Origin: Saccoglossus kowalevskii
Lineage: Eukaryota; Hemichordata; Enteropneusta; Harrimaniidae
DNA length: 31,561 nt
Reading direction: 5' to 3'
Assembly (NCBI RefSeq): GCF_000003605.2
Contig: NW_003137333.1
Coordinates: 146,224 to 177,784 of the forward strand
Part shown: piece by piece, positions 10,645 through 22,204 of the stretch
Layout of the letters: each line of letters opens with the position of its first letter
Position numbering within the stretch: the stretch's first letter is position 1
Notes under the pieces: model-generated
The model's database searches: none
Told to the model about the DNA's origin: nothing
What the model saw: the letters and a program-made list of their open reading frames with translations, nothing else
Program-made: the position numbers and the translations under genes

Positions 10645-13600
10645 TGTTGCAATGCATTCAGAATAGTGTTGCAAAACACGATATTTGAAACTGATACATG
10701 ATGACAATAGAGGTGAAACTAAAAGTGAAATATTCCAGGAAAAGATTGTCTGGACGATGCGTGTTCTGGAAAAACCGTCAATGGCAACATTCAATTATAC
10801 AGGAAACTGAGAATACAAGCTCAACCATTATGTTCGCACTACAACAATGTTTTTTGTACCTTGAAAGGGAATGGAACAGTCCAACTATGCAATCACGCAT
10901 CAAAGGCATACGGACTTTTGATAGTCTGTTGATAAAGTTCTCAGGAAAGTATTGGGGGGGGGGGGGTTTGCAAAGCCCTTCCATAACTTCCTGCCAGGTT
11001 GGGTGTATGCAAGCATTTGCCTGCAGCTATAATATTTAGAGACGTGGATAAAAACAGTAATATTTGTATAAACTTTATTCACCTCAAGTTCCCAGAAGTA
11101 CACAATGCTCAATTTACATATATAAATGAAATACTCGGTATTCAAGAGACACAAGTACATATTTCTATGGGCAATATTTCTCAGAAAAATAAATTAACGA
11201 GTTTTTCTTAAACTATGGTGTCATCACAGCTAACATGTTCAAGATGCATGGTTTTCAAGAAATCACCTTTTAACCCTTGAAGCTTTAATTTGATAAATAT
11301 TACGTAGGTTTTAGGTGAGAAAGGCGACAGGCATTGAAACAGTTAAGCTACAAAATACATCTCATTTGATCACTCCCCATCCGACTGTTCTGCATTAAAG
11401 ATCCCTGAATATATACATCTCCAAATCTGAACAAAATATGATACAAAGTTGTCAGGATGTACTTCACTGCTATCTTACAAGAGCTTGATATTCATGAGCA
11501 ACAATTGGTAGTTTTATTTCTGAAGAAATAATTTAATCTTATAAAACAAAAGTTCATCCATCAATAATAACTGTTGATCAATTTCGAATTGGTTGCTGAT
11601 CATGAAAAGGGTAGGAGTACATATCCTTGCCTGCGATTCATATTACTTTCACTCAAATGTTTGTCACTGCTGGTGGACTTGTCCTTGACCATGAATACTT
11701 TGCTTTATATGCACGTTTGTGATATTAGAGCATGACCATCTTATCATCAAGACACTACATGCCATTTTTGGAACAATTTATTTTGAAATGGCCGTGGCTC
11801 AGTTAGGCATGTCTGCATAGTGGTGATGCACCTTGGCATGTATGAATTTAGTTTTGCGCAACTACATGTTCATAACATGCGTTTATTTTACAGTTATTAC
11901 TAGGTGATTGCAAAGTTTTAATTTAAAAGTTCACTTGTGTCTGTACATAGAAATTACACTCAAATTTTCTGTGATCTGTAGAAACCTCGCACTGACCCAT
12001 GTGGCGCAAGGGCTTTGAATTATTCACAGTTCACGAGCAATCTTATCCAAGGGAATCATAAAATCAAATTTAGAAGCCCTTTCATAATAGGGCGACCTTG
12101 AGTGATAACAATGGCAACTACGTTTGGTTTGGTGATGAGACGCCAAGTCCAGTGTTTTAGTATTTTCCGATTTGTGCCCAAACCAACCGATTTCATCATT
12201 TTGTTCATAATCAATTGGGGGTGGTTCTACATACAATACAAATGCAACTTTATAACTAACTCATCTACCTAAATCAGATGCGTTAAACAGGTTAGGAGAC
12301 TGGACAGCACGTTCTGTTCAAAGTGGTTAAAGAATACTGCTTATTCCAGTTGAGCATATATGTAAGGCAGACAAAAATGGGCAACAAACAAGCTGCTCCG
12401 ATTGGTTGACTGTAAAGGCTCTGTAGCCAATCAGGCACAATCTTGCAAGTAGCTTTGTATACACTTGTTTATTTTGCTGCAAATAGGGTTCATACATGTA
12501 CTAGTTTCTGTTACACCATATGGCATGTACAGCAAAATGCCAATATGAATGTTGGCATTTTGTTTTTAGATCATATATAAATTTATATCAGATTTTCATA
12601 TATACAGTACCATCACAGTACAAGCCTCTCATATTTTATTACACCACAAACTGATGGTAATCCCAAACTTGCAAGATGAACAATTTCCAGTTTATCTACT
12701 AAATCATAACGTTAATACAAGTATGAACACCTCGCACAACCTTGTGATCTAATCACAACTGAAATATGGCTTATTTGTGACCTAAACATAACTGAATTAG
12801 AGGGATTTAAGCATGGGCAGGATTTTAAACGAAGACAACTGCAGGAATATACTTACAGATTTCAGAACATTCCCAGAGTAATATGGAACTTTTATCCAGT
12901 ACAAAGTTTCCATGGGCCTAAAATATCTAGATTAAAATACACAATCCAATTCATGCACAGGGTTGTACTAAATTAATGTAATTCTAACTTTTAAAAGGTT
13001 GTATGGAAGACTAATCAAAATGACTCAATATATTGTAAACTGCTTTAATTTTTGCCACAAATTTTGTAATGAATTTTGTCAGTCTGCAAAATTTTATGGC
13101 AGTGAACATTTTAGTTGGCTCTTAAGAGCGTAACTGCCGTACAAAATGTCTATTAAGTCTTTCTTAAAATCATCAAAATGTGAAAAGTACGTGGGCAAAA
13201 TTTAAATGGTACATTGTACTTTACTGGAGATGTAGATGTAAATGGCTGCAGAGATCTTTTTGAGTGTGCCATTTCATTTTCTTATTACTGCGTCCCATAA
13301 TTCCAAAGTTGTACAGATCAGTGGACGCAATGAGAGAATGGAACATAATTTTACAAGCAAAAACAAGTGTTGTAGCTCTTTTAATCTCAATAAGATCTCA
13401 GTCATCCTTTACGTTAAAGGTCAATTAGACCAACATGTTTTGCAGCAGATAATGGAATATTTACTTCACACCCATATGTCCTTGCAAGTTATTTGGTGAT
13501 AACAGGAATCCAATTTGCTCCATTAGAAGCATAAAGCACATCACCAAGCATTTATTGTATAATACGGTATTGTGTACACATCTCCAACATTTCAAGTAGT

Positions 13601-13758
13601 TTATGGAGGTTTCAAAAGTATCGCCTACTAGCATGTAAATACAAATATGATAATGTTAAGATTCACTAATAAAAGAAGCTGTCCCATCTTTAGTATGTTA
13701 TACTGTAAAAATAAAAAGTTAATAGGACTTTAATCGAATGAAGATGTAAAATACATGA
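10645..13758. other. Intergenic DNA with a G-run, no gene supported
   Basis: The longest open frame (10698-11039, plus) ends in low-complexity sequence around a run of 14 G at about 10954-10967 and shows no family motif. A minus-strand exon-like segment with a strong GTAAGT donor lies near 12858-12920, but nothing phase-compatible was found beside it. The rest is AT-rich without recognisable features. Confidence 0.45.
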
Positions 13759-13823
13759 TTGAATATTCGGTGATGTGAATATTTTTTTTCTTATTGAGCA
13801 CCTACCACATTGTTCTCCTGTAA
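13759..13823. repeat. Left copy of a 65-bp exact duplicate at the scaffold gap
   Basis: The 65 bases directly before the N run, starting TTGAATATTCGGTGATG, are identical to the 65 bases directly after it (13874-13938). This is best explained as an unmerged contig overlap. Confidence 0.95.
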
Positions 13824-13873
13824 NNNNNNNNNNNNNNNNNNNNNNNNNNNNNNNNNNNNNNNNNNNNNNNNNN
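13824..13873. other. Assembly gap of 50 N
   Basis: Exactly 50 N. Both flanks end in the same 65-base sequence, so the gap is probably not real missing DNA. Confidence 0.98.
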
Positions 13874-13938
13874 TTGAATATTCGGTGATGTGAATATTTT
13901 TTTTCTTATTGAGCACCTACCACATTGTTCTCCTGTAA
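13874..13938. repeat. Right copy of the 65-bp duplicate at the scaffold gap
   Basis: Identical to 13759-13823, ending in CACATTGTTCTCCTGTAA at the right edge. Confidence 0.95.
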
Positions 13939-14155
13939 GCACAGATGCTTGGATGAATCCCATCAAAATCTGTCAGTCATCTTAAATATGATCAATACTT
14001 TAGGAATCAAAATGGATTGAATTAGCCAAACATACACTAAAATATTGAAGCCTCAGACTGTTTATTCAATGCATGTTTGGGTTACGAATGAGTTCGTCAT
14101 GGTTTGCAGCTCCATGGTTATGTTGACAATATATTCATGGACTCTTATGTTGCAG

Positions 14156-14232
14156 GTCCAACAGTGTGGCAGAATGGTAAAAACGGGAAAGTACATTACG
14201 AACTAACTGCTCAAGATAACTGGTTTGGATAA
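14156..14232 (+). CDS. Candidate terminal exon, unassigned
   Basis: A good 3' splice site (CTCTTATGTTGCAG) is followed by an open frame reading PTVWQNGKNGKVHYELTAQD plus NWFG and TAA. The exon enters in phase 1 and would complete a Gly codon if the upstream exon ended in G. I do not recognise the family. SCPEP1 exon 10 ends in phase 1, so an alternative SCPEP1 3' end lacking the catalytic His is formally possible, but the exon lies 4.4 kb past the normal polyadenylation signal. Twenty-four open codons in AT-rich DNA can also arise by chance. Confidence 0.25.
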
Positions 14233-14850
14233 CAAAAATACTATGACAATTTCTATCTAGTAAATTACCTGTGATGCTAGACTACAGCCTAATAATTATT
14301 CAACAGGAACTTTGACACAATATTTCTTCTTTATTATGAGTTCCTTTCCTAAAATGTGATGTTTGCTCTGTGAGCACTGAGAATCAACATTTCCAAGAAT
14401 TCTTAGCAATTTGCATCATTGTACATCTTTGCATAGATGTTACATGAAGGCATTATAAATGCCAGTTTTTTTACTAATATTTGACAGAGTTGAACCTACA
14501 GTGCAAGGGTCCATGTAATATCCTGATCACCAAATATGACCTTGGAGGTGCGAAATGAGAATGATTTTGCATTATCGGATGTCTGGATAGTCTACATAAG
14601 AGACTTATTATTTCTATAAACCTGTGCAAGGTTTTTATGACATAGAAATTAGCCACGATTTGAAAAATTAAGATCAAGTACTGCAACAAAGAAAACCATG
14701 TACCTAATCAGTTGGCAAAAAAAAAGTGATTGGGACCCACCCTCCCACCTTGCATTTTACCTCTCACCGAAATATAGTGCCTGAATAATATGCCACAAAT
14801 ATTGCTGGTGCTATTTTGAAAGCCATTTAGAATCCACAAATATATCTGGT

Positions 14851-14910
14851 GCACTTTCACCAAACGTGGTTTGGGGACGAAGTCCAACAGCAGTAAAATT
14901 GCTGCGAAAG
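14851..14910. repeat. Copy A of a diverged short interspersed repeat
   Basis: Shares the ordered blocks TTCACCAA, TTGGGGAC, GTCCAACAGCA and GCTGYGAAA with 18070-18145 and 18733-18796. The spacers vary, so the copies are old. Confidence 0.5.
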
Positions 14911-16680
14911 CACACCTGAAAGTAAAGAAAAGGACAAGCACTTGCCGTTCCTGGTAAACTACGAGTATCAAACTATTCAGCCGTTCAGGCATCTGTAAAG
15001 AGGTAATATTGATTTCATTCAGCATCACATTTAAACTTCATTTTAAGTTAACTTTATTTTATTTAGCGTATTCATCAGATATAAGTCATCATGCATTGAT
15101 TTGTTTGACGGTTATATCAATATTTTGAAAGTTATTCAAATGAGGGGAATTGAGTAAAATGTATCATTTCTCTCACACAATGTTGCAACAAGTCATGCTG
15201 TGCATAGTAAAGACATGGTAACCAAATATCACAGAAAACTACTGTTGCCGCTTGACATCATTCATAATGCATGCATCCACATATACGCACTTTATCTGGG
15301 TAATATTCATAAATAACAATTATCTGCTGACACTTCCCAAGACAAAATCAAATGACAGACACTACTGGACACGAATAAATCAAGCATAATGCAAGGCAAA
15401 TTTGACACTTCTGTTGTCAGCTGTATGTTGAATTGGAAAGGGAATTTGTTGCTGCAACATGCCAAGAAATGATCAATAACAGAATGGAGCAATTACATGA
15501 ATTAGATAATATGCACTGAATCAATCAAAAATTAGATCCCACTACAGGACATACTGTATAGAGCACAATTATATGCCAATTTTTTGCTTATTTCAACTGA
15601 ATGCGTTTAAATTGAAACCTGACAAATATACAAAGTTAATAGAATGTATTGTTTCCTTCACAAACTAGTTAATTTAAAACCTAGTGAATATTTCTGCAAC
15701 AAATCGAAAGAAATTAAACTTAGTGAACATCTCCCCATTCTGCAGTATCTACCAAGTTAATTGTGACATGACGAGTGGGGCTAGAGATAGACGAAGAACG
15801 TAAACTTGTTATTTTTGTGCAAGGGAATAAAAAAATGATTTATTTATAAAGGATATATAATATCACTTTCATTCATTCATTCATTCATTCTAAGATCAAA
15901 CAAAATAAATTATGCAGTTCTGATGCATTCAAAAATGCAGTCATTTTTTTCACTCCAAGATTTGTTCAGTTCATGTAAGATCTACTGTGTACAAAATTTG
16001 CTTTTCATCAACAAGGTTGAAATAAAACATACATCATCAATCTTCACAATTTCATCAGATGGTTAAACTTCTTGAGTTGGATTTTCAGAATCACATTGTT
16101 CTTTTGGTTTGACCTTGACACTTTCAAATGTGCATTTCAGTATTCACCCAGACATTTTTGTTTTAAGATGCATTCCCACTTTGTATGATCTGCAGAAAAC
16201 CTTATCAACCCCTGGAAACATTTTGACTGGCTCTTATCCAACAAAATATTAAACTTAATTAGAAGAACCTTCTGTATTATGGGTACATGCTAATGGTCTA
16301 CAATAATTACAACAAATTAATGATTGATTTGGTTATTAGACATCAAGAACTATCAAGTGCAGGGGTTGCTTCAGTGTTGCAATATTTTGCTTTTTACATG
16401 GATCACAATAATCAGAAGTAGGTGTTCTGCATACAATACAAAAAAGAAATACAATTTCTTTCAGTTCTGATAAGCAATTATAAAATGGTGTAAATTTGGT
16501 TGAACATGAAAATTATAGAAACATCTTTTTAGTTACAGCAGAATTTTGGAGGCAAATTTTAGTGACACTGATACCACTAATTTCACAAAGATCAAAATTT
16601 CATTTCTCATGGGATTTATTGTTTGATTAATAATGCATAATTGAAATTTATTTCCAATTTGATAGACTATTTTTTAACAG
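14911..16680. other. Intergenic DNA, nothing recognised
   Basis: AT-rich sequence with only the TTCA microsatellite. The short open frames on both strands lack splice support and family motifs. Confidence 0.45.
15868..15890. repeat. TTCA tetranucleotide microsatellite
   Basis: About six perfect TTCA units in otherwise unremarkable AT-rich intergenic DNA. Confidence 0.85.
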
Positions 16681-16827
16681 AATCAAGACAGACATTAAAT
16701 ACTACAGGAGTAGCAAGGGCTACACCCTACCTCAATTCGAAGAACTTGGCACTTGATTTATACAAACTCTTCAGAAACCTGGGAAAAGACAACATAGCTG
16801 AACCTAAGTGGATTTCACTTATTTAAA
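16681..16827 (+). CDS. Candidate terminal exon, unassigned
   Basis: A pyrimidine-rich 3' splice site (CTATTTTTTAACAG) is followed by 48 open codons to TAA, including TPYLNSKNLALDLYKLFRNL and ending KWISLI. The composition looks protein-like, but I do not recognise it. There is a competing reading: on the minus strand about 16721-16768 carries a good acceptor (TTTTCCCAG) and a GAG-GTAGGG donor with a short open frame. Only one strand can be right, and both may be chance. Confidence 0.25.
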
Positions 16828-17451
16828 GCTACAATATTCCATGGGAAAATGTTGGTGCATCACATTTTGCACTTTTTATGCATTATTTCAATATTTTTTT
16901 TTAATTTTGTACCAAAGTAGGGAAAGAATTGTCATTCTAAAAAATTGAATTAATTTTTGTAGATGCAAAAATTTCTCATGAACAGTTATTTTAATAATGC
17001 AATAATAATATGCCTCAATGAAAATTTCTTAGTTATTTTAACACATTAACGAAAAGATCATAAATATTGTTGTTGGACAGCTAAGCAATGACTAACATTT
17101 TGGACGGTGAATTTTTTACAGTCCTGTATGTGACAGACTGCAGATAATGGTGTAGCAAGACCAGGAATTGTTTTGTGTCTAGAGGCAAATTTTTCACATG
17201 AATTTGAATCTACTACATGGCAATGCAATGGGAATTACTGTGGCTGCTATAAAGAACTGTCTAGCAATATTGCAATGCCAGCTACATTGCTGTTTTGGTA
17301 TAGAGTGTTTGAAAAAATGTTACCATAACATTGCAACTAAGTCATTGTCTCCACAGACTGTGACGCCTTCTATATTGCTAAATTTTTAGTTATTGAGTCG
17401 CCACTAAAAAGAATCAAATGCTTAGAGCCATTTTTTTATAAAATAATTTAG

Positions 17452-17530
17452 GCAATCAAAAAGAATATTGACATGACAGATATCTATCTGAACAGTGACT
17501 TATTGCGTGTGTGGTGCAAGAACAGCAGAG
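17452..17530 (+). CDS. Candidate internal exon, unassigned
   Basis: Bounded by an ATAATTTAG acceptor and an AGAG-GTAAGC donor, with one open frame of 26 codons reading AIKKNIDMTDIYLNSDLLRV and then WCKNSR. It enters in phase 0 and leaves in phase 1. The next downstream acceptor with an open frame, 17812-17891, enters in the matching phase and ends in TAG. I do not recognise the product. Confidence 0.35.
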
Positions 17531-17811
17531 GTAAGCAAGACTATGGCCACTGTGCAACAATATGTCAATGACGATTTGTCTTCAATTCGCTGCATCATGT
17601 CACAGGTGTTGGTTGCCACAATGTTTTGAATAGAAAATAAAAGTTACACGATAGTCAGTAAACTAACATTCTAGTACCAACATTCTAGTACTTTCAACTT
17701 TGTTTCCGAAAACTGAAATCATACTTGTGACAATGCGTTTTGGATCAAATTGAATGGCTGGAAAACAAATCAAATTAATTATACTTGTTCAGTACTCAGT
17801 ATTTATTTTAG

Positions 17812-17891
17812 CATTTTTCCCCATTTGTATCACTACAAGCCAATATATGCTTACTGAACCGCACTACATTGAACACAACTTTGATGCTTAG
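17812..17891 (+). CDS. Candidate last exon following the 17452 exon, unassigned
   Basis: After a TATTTATTTTAG acceptor the frame compatible with the 17452-17530 exon stays open for 25 codons (FFPICITTSQYMLTEPHYIE then HNFDA) to TAG. Phase agreement is the only link, and no nearby AATAAA was seen. Confidence 0.22.
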
Positions 17892-18069
17892 CTGGCCACA
17901 TTGCATTAATACAAGATGGTTCTTTATGGCAACCTTAGTAAGATGGGGGTTTTACATTAGGAATGATGGTATTACACCATCACAAGAAAACATACAAGTC
18001 ATAGAACATTCAATTTGACAGGGATGTTTGCACTGTCATTTATGCTGCTTCGAAATTGTGTTAGCAGGC

Positions 18070-18145
18070 TTCACCAACTTCTCCCATGCGAGCAGTTGGG
18101 GACCCTTGCTGGGCCCAACAGCATGAAATAATGCTGTGAAAGCAG
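18070..18145. repeat. Copy B of a diverged short interspersed repeat
   Basis: Contains TTCACCAA, TTGGGGAC, GGCCCAACAGCATGA and GCTGTGAAAGC in the same order as copies A and C. Confidence 0.5.
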
Positions 18146-18732
18146 ATATTGATTTGTGAAGAATGTAACTTTATTTCACACTTGCCTTAACTGTCACAGT
18201 AAAGATGAACAAACACTGAAAAATTAACAATAGCTGGAGATACAAAAAGAAACTTGGGAATTGATAATTATTGATATAGAACTCTAATATTCATTGTGGT
18301 GACATGAAATAAACATTTCACGTCAGTAGTGATGTTATACTTCAGACTAATCATACCCCATTTGTCTTTATTTTGATCATAGACAACTTGTCATTTACGT
18401 AAGCACAAGTGCTACTAAATAAAGCGAATACAGTATATGAATAACTTCAACACCTGGTAGAAAAGATGCACATTGTACGATACAATAGTGTCATTTACGA
18501 CGTGTTTTACCAGAGCATTTCGAATGTACTCTGCCAAGATTTTTTACTGCATGTCACCACAATGTACATTCTTGTAATATATATTAATCTCATTCTGAAT
18601 TTGTTTTTTCACAAGTCACCAGTACACAAGCTGCAATCGTGCCTAATCAACACATGTTTATGCAGAATAGGGCTCAAAATGTGGGGAAAAATTTATGCTG
18701 ATTTAAACACGTTGCAGCAGGTGTGAGCCAAT

Positions 18733-18796
18733 CTTTCACCAAACAAAATGTTGGGGACATCCAGTAAGTCCAACAGCACATGACAGCTGTGAAAAC
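18733..18796. repeat. Copy C of a diverged short interspersed repeat
   Basis: Contains TTTCACCAAAC, TTGGGGAC, AGTCCAACAGCACATGA and GCTGTGAAA in the same order as copies A and B. Confidence 0.5.
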
Positions 18797-19776
18797 CGGC
18801 TCTTTCCACTACTAATACTGACCTTCAGGCTCTCTGGTACAACTGTGATGTTTTGCTTCATAATTTACAGTAACAGTTCAATTAAAACAAACAAAAAAGT
18901 ACCTCATTTCTGCTGGGAAATTTCATAATTCATAAAATACATACAATAAAGTTGAGAACACTTAGTTGTCCATCTGAATAGGTCCACCAATTTCCTTTCT
19001 TAGTATCAATGTTTTTCACATGCAAGCAATTAGAGTCTGGTCGCAAAATATGAATTTAAAAACTGCACGGCAGATTATCTTTGAACATGAAATGTGCTCT
19101 TTAACAGATAGAAGTGCAACGTTCACTGAACTACGAGGTGGGAGTGACGGATTGACTTGAACTGCAACACAATTACAATATAACGTACCTAAATCATGAA
19201 CATATGGTCCTTATTACAACTCTGCTGAAGATACTTACTAAACATGATATTTTCGTCAGTTTAACTTACATTCGCTATATCGAGAAAAATATTTTTAAAA
19301 AATGCAGGGGTTCTTGAACATACAAAGGAAATTAATTTCTACTATACACAATGGGCTATCGCTTACATTAATGGACATTGTTTGCCAGAGAGCAAAGAAT
19401 TTTGTCAAACTGATATTTTGATTTGTTGAGTTTTCTAAAAGTAAAAAGAACCCTGTTGAATTATTAACAAAAGTATATATATATATATATATGAAAAAAA
19501 GTCACATTTTTTTCCTACGTCCAACCAATTTGAGTCCACTCTGGAGAATGATCAGTTATCAGCTGCAAACCAACTCTTAGGTTGATTTCAAAATTGATTC
19601 TTCCTCACCTGATACGTGCAGGAATCGTACACCGAGTATAGGGGTAAAACAAGATGCAATTAATTTCAATCTTATTTAAAGTTCAACAATACGTGTTACC
19701 AAACACACTGCACACCATTTGTTAATATGGTGCACCAGTTCGCAATCAAAATCATTATTATATTGCAATGATTTAC
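18797..19776. other. Intergenic DNA with a TA microsatellite
   Basis: Holds an alternating TA run at about 19474-19492. There are minus-strand splice-like signals near 19185-19222, but the matching frame closes at once. No gene is supported. Confidence 0.45.
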
Positions 19777-19827
19777 CTTGGCAGTGCTCTGAAGAAAATT
19801 CAGTAATGAAAATCTTCCCATTGCTGA
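19777..19827 (-). CDS. Candidate minus-strand exon, possible alternative end of the ZNF207-like gene
   Basis: On the minus strand a CTGTGTTCAACAG acceptor and a CCAAG-GTAAAT donor bound 51 bases reading SAMGRFSLLNFLQSTAK. It is in phase with the candidate exon at 19900-19934. Function is unrecognised. It lies downstream of the ZNF207-like stop codon, so it would be an alternative 3' exon, part of another gene, or chance. Confidence 0.3.
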
Positions 19828-19899
19828 CTGTTGAACACAGAAGAGTCTGAGGAGAGCTGTATCATAGTCACATTAAAAAAATAAAACTTGCCTGTTTAC

Positions 19900-19934
19900 C
19901 TGGAGTAGCAATCTTTCATTTTGTTTTTCTCTAA
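19900..19934 (-). CDS. Candidate minus-strand exon, possible alternative end of the ZNF207-like gene
   Basis: On the minus strand a CTTATTTTCAG acceptor and a CTCCAG-GTAAAC donor bound 35 bases. The one frame that continues openly into the 19777-19827 exon reads REKQNERLLLQ and needs a phase-1 entry. The ZNF207-like exons at 22045-22204 and 21442-21480 both end in phase 1, so skipping the normal last exon would be compatible. This is inference from phases only. Confidence 0.3.
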
Positions 19935-20158
19935 CTGAAAATAAGATCTACAATTACGATAATCATTGTAAATGGTCTGATTATTAATATGGAAAAATTC
20001 TCACCGTCGCATGTTCATATCTAAAAGTCCATATTTTACTTAGGCACCTGAACAGGTAAAATCACAATAAAATTGACACTTCCACTCTCAAGACATAAAA
20101 ATTAATTACATTAGAAATTCCAGATAAACGATCCACCTGTTACATCCGAGTTGGTGTC

Positions 20159-22204
20159 CTAGTAACGTACTCCTCCAGACTGCATCATTGGTGGCCTCAT
20201 TGGAGGCGGACCCTGACCACCCTGAAAAGGAGGCGGTCCTGGAAAAGGTGGTCTTTGCATCCTTTGTTGGGGGGCACCTGAAAAGAAATGACAGACAGTC
20301 AGATAACATTTACCTGCAAGAGTGAACAAAACACCGGTACCTAATAATGTATGAAATTCACAGCGAAAAAATTACTGTAATATTACAATAAAAGCATTTA
20401 TTTTAATAGGCATTTAATTTTTAAAACTAGTTTAAAAATCATATTTTTTGGAAAAATGTTCTAATGTAATTTATACAAGTACACATTGATTTAATTTAGC
20501 AATTTTCAATTCAATCTCTGAATAATTAATACGTCTACAGTAGCAAATGCATTATAAAAATGGGATCATACACATAACCACCAAATATAAAACCAAAATT
20601 TGAACACGTATATGGCTTATCCTTAAGCATTTACATGTACATGTATCAAGTTTTATTGAAATCTGTTTAACAATTTAAAGTAAAAATGCTTAAAATTGCC
20701 TAATTAATATGTACAGGATTTCAATCAAAACTAATCAGTACTACGCATTACCCCAGAGCATCTATGCAGCAAACAAGTTAAAATGCTTAAATTAAGTTTG
20801 GGTAATTAATATGCAAATTAGGTAATTGATATGTACAGAATTTCAACCAAAAGCTAATCAGGTCAGAGTATTGTCCGAGAGCATCTATGTACAAGTTTCA
20901 TTAAAATCTGTTTGATAGTACATGAGAAACAAGTGAAAATGCTCAACATCGATTGATTAATATGCAAATTAGATAATTAATATGCACAGATTTCAACCAA
21001 AAACTAGTCAGCTCTGAGCATTATCCCAGAGCATCTATGTATCTGCTCAATTGTACACGAGAAACAAGTAAAAATGCTTGAAAATTAGTTATTTAATATG
21101 CAAATAAAGTAATTAATATGCACAAATTTCAACCAAAAACTAATTAGGTGTGAGAATTATCCCAGAGCATCTATGTACCAAGTTTCAATAAAATATGAGG
21201 ATTGGCGGAACAGACATACAGACGCACTAACTGCAAAGACTCATTGTGTGTTTCAAAAATTACAAATTATGACTGATGGTAACAAATACTTTCAATCTAG
21301 TGTTAGATAGAGCTGTCCTAAAAATAGCAGTTTCTTCTAAACATAGCTGTTTCTGAACTGTATTGGGAAGAAGATGTTTCTCATTATGATCGAGTTGTAT
21401 TTTCTTAAAAAATTATGAAGAGCAATTAATGTAAGACGTACCTTGGCCCATGGGCATGCCCATTCCTGGTTGTTGAGTACCTGCGAATGAAAACTTTACA
21501 TCAGTTTTTATTTATGGATATCAGTCCAATGTCAATATCATATTGAGTCACAATCAGAACACTAATTCTAGAAATATCGATAAGCAGTTTAAATTAGAAG
21601 CCTTCTCATAAATGAGAATACCCAGAATTCATTAACTTTTCAATAAAAAAGTTGAGGGTCACCACCCTTAATTTCGAGAAAATGGTAGCATTCTAGTTAA
21701 TGGCAGCCATTTTATGAATATTTTCATGCCATATCTCAAATTGTAGCCTGGTGACATTAGCTGAAACAATTGGATATTGTTAATGATGGGGTACTTTATG
21801 TTGTCCTCAATTACTTCAAAAATGCAACTTTTCTTTAACATTGTATTTTCTGGAACTGCATGGGTAGGGATTACATTTTGCGATTGTGACTGGATACCTT
21901 CAATCACTGCTACTGATACAAAAAGTCACGACTTCCTTCTAAAAAATAGTGGTTCACAGCATGGGCAAAATTGTACCAGAAGTGAAGATAATAATTAACT
22001 TATCTTTGAATGCAGCCTAATGTTGTTATTACAGGTTATCTTACCTTGTGGCGGCATATGTTGTCTCATTTGTTGTGCCATCATATTACCTGCCAATGCC
22101 GGTGGCCTTGAAATTATGGCACTGCTAGAAATGGTTGTCGGGGCAACACGTGTCACACCAGGTTTGAGACGTTGATACTTTGGTAACATTCCTCTCCTTT
22201 CCTC
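20159..22204 (-). CDS. ZNF207: ZNF207/BuGZ-like protein, last three coding exons
   Basis: Minus-strand exons are 22204-22045, 21480-21442 and 20277-20159, with GT-AG borders and matching phases, giving 105 C-terminal residues and TAG. The first exon opens with EERRGMLPKYQ, which matches the EERRAQLPKYQ block near the C-terminus of vertebrate ZNF207. The tail is rich in Pro, Met, Gln and Gly and ends MRPPMMQSGGVRY, compared with a GGRY end in vertebrates. ZNF207 (BuGZ) binds microtubules and BUB3, promotes spindle assembly and chromosome alignment, and its Pro-rich part drives condensation. The two C2H2 zinc fingers, the GLEBS motif and the exon that should encode the acidic segment before EERR are not found up to the right edge of the window. 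They are therefore beyond it or missed. Confidence 0.82.
20560..21260. repeat. Octamer-bearing ~140-bp repeat, block 1
   Basis: This block lies in the intron between the last two ZNF207-like exons. Units carry AATATGCAAATTAG, CAACCAAAAACTAATCAG and CCAGAGCATCTATGTACCAAG. Perfect ATGCAAAT octamers lie at 20811-20818, 20962-20969 and 21098-21105. The block ends with GGAACAGACATACAGACGCA and CTAACTGCAAAGACTC, the same ending as block 2. Confidence 0.85.

Noticed and set aside
12858..12920. Minus-strand exon-like segment with a strong GTAAGT donor
   Set aside because: Two frames are open and no phase-compatible neighbour was found; too short to support alone.
14708..15028. 106-residue minus-strand ORF with hydrophobic stretches
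   Set aside because: It overlaps copy A of the dispersed repeat and includes a poly-A/T run; no homology recognised.
20106..20309. 67-residue minus-strand ORF
   Set aside because: It is a shifted frame over the ZNF207-like last exon; the correct frame is fixed by splice phase and the Pro-rich tail.
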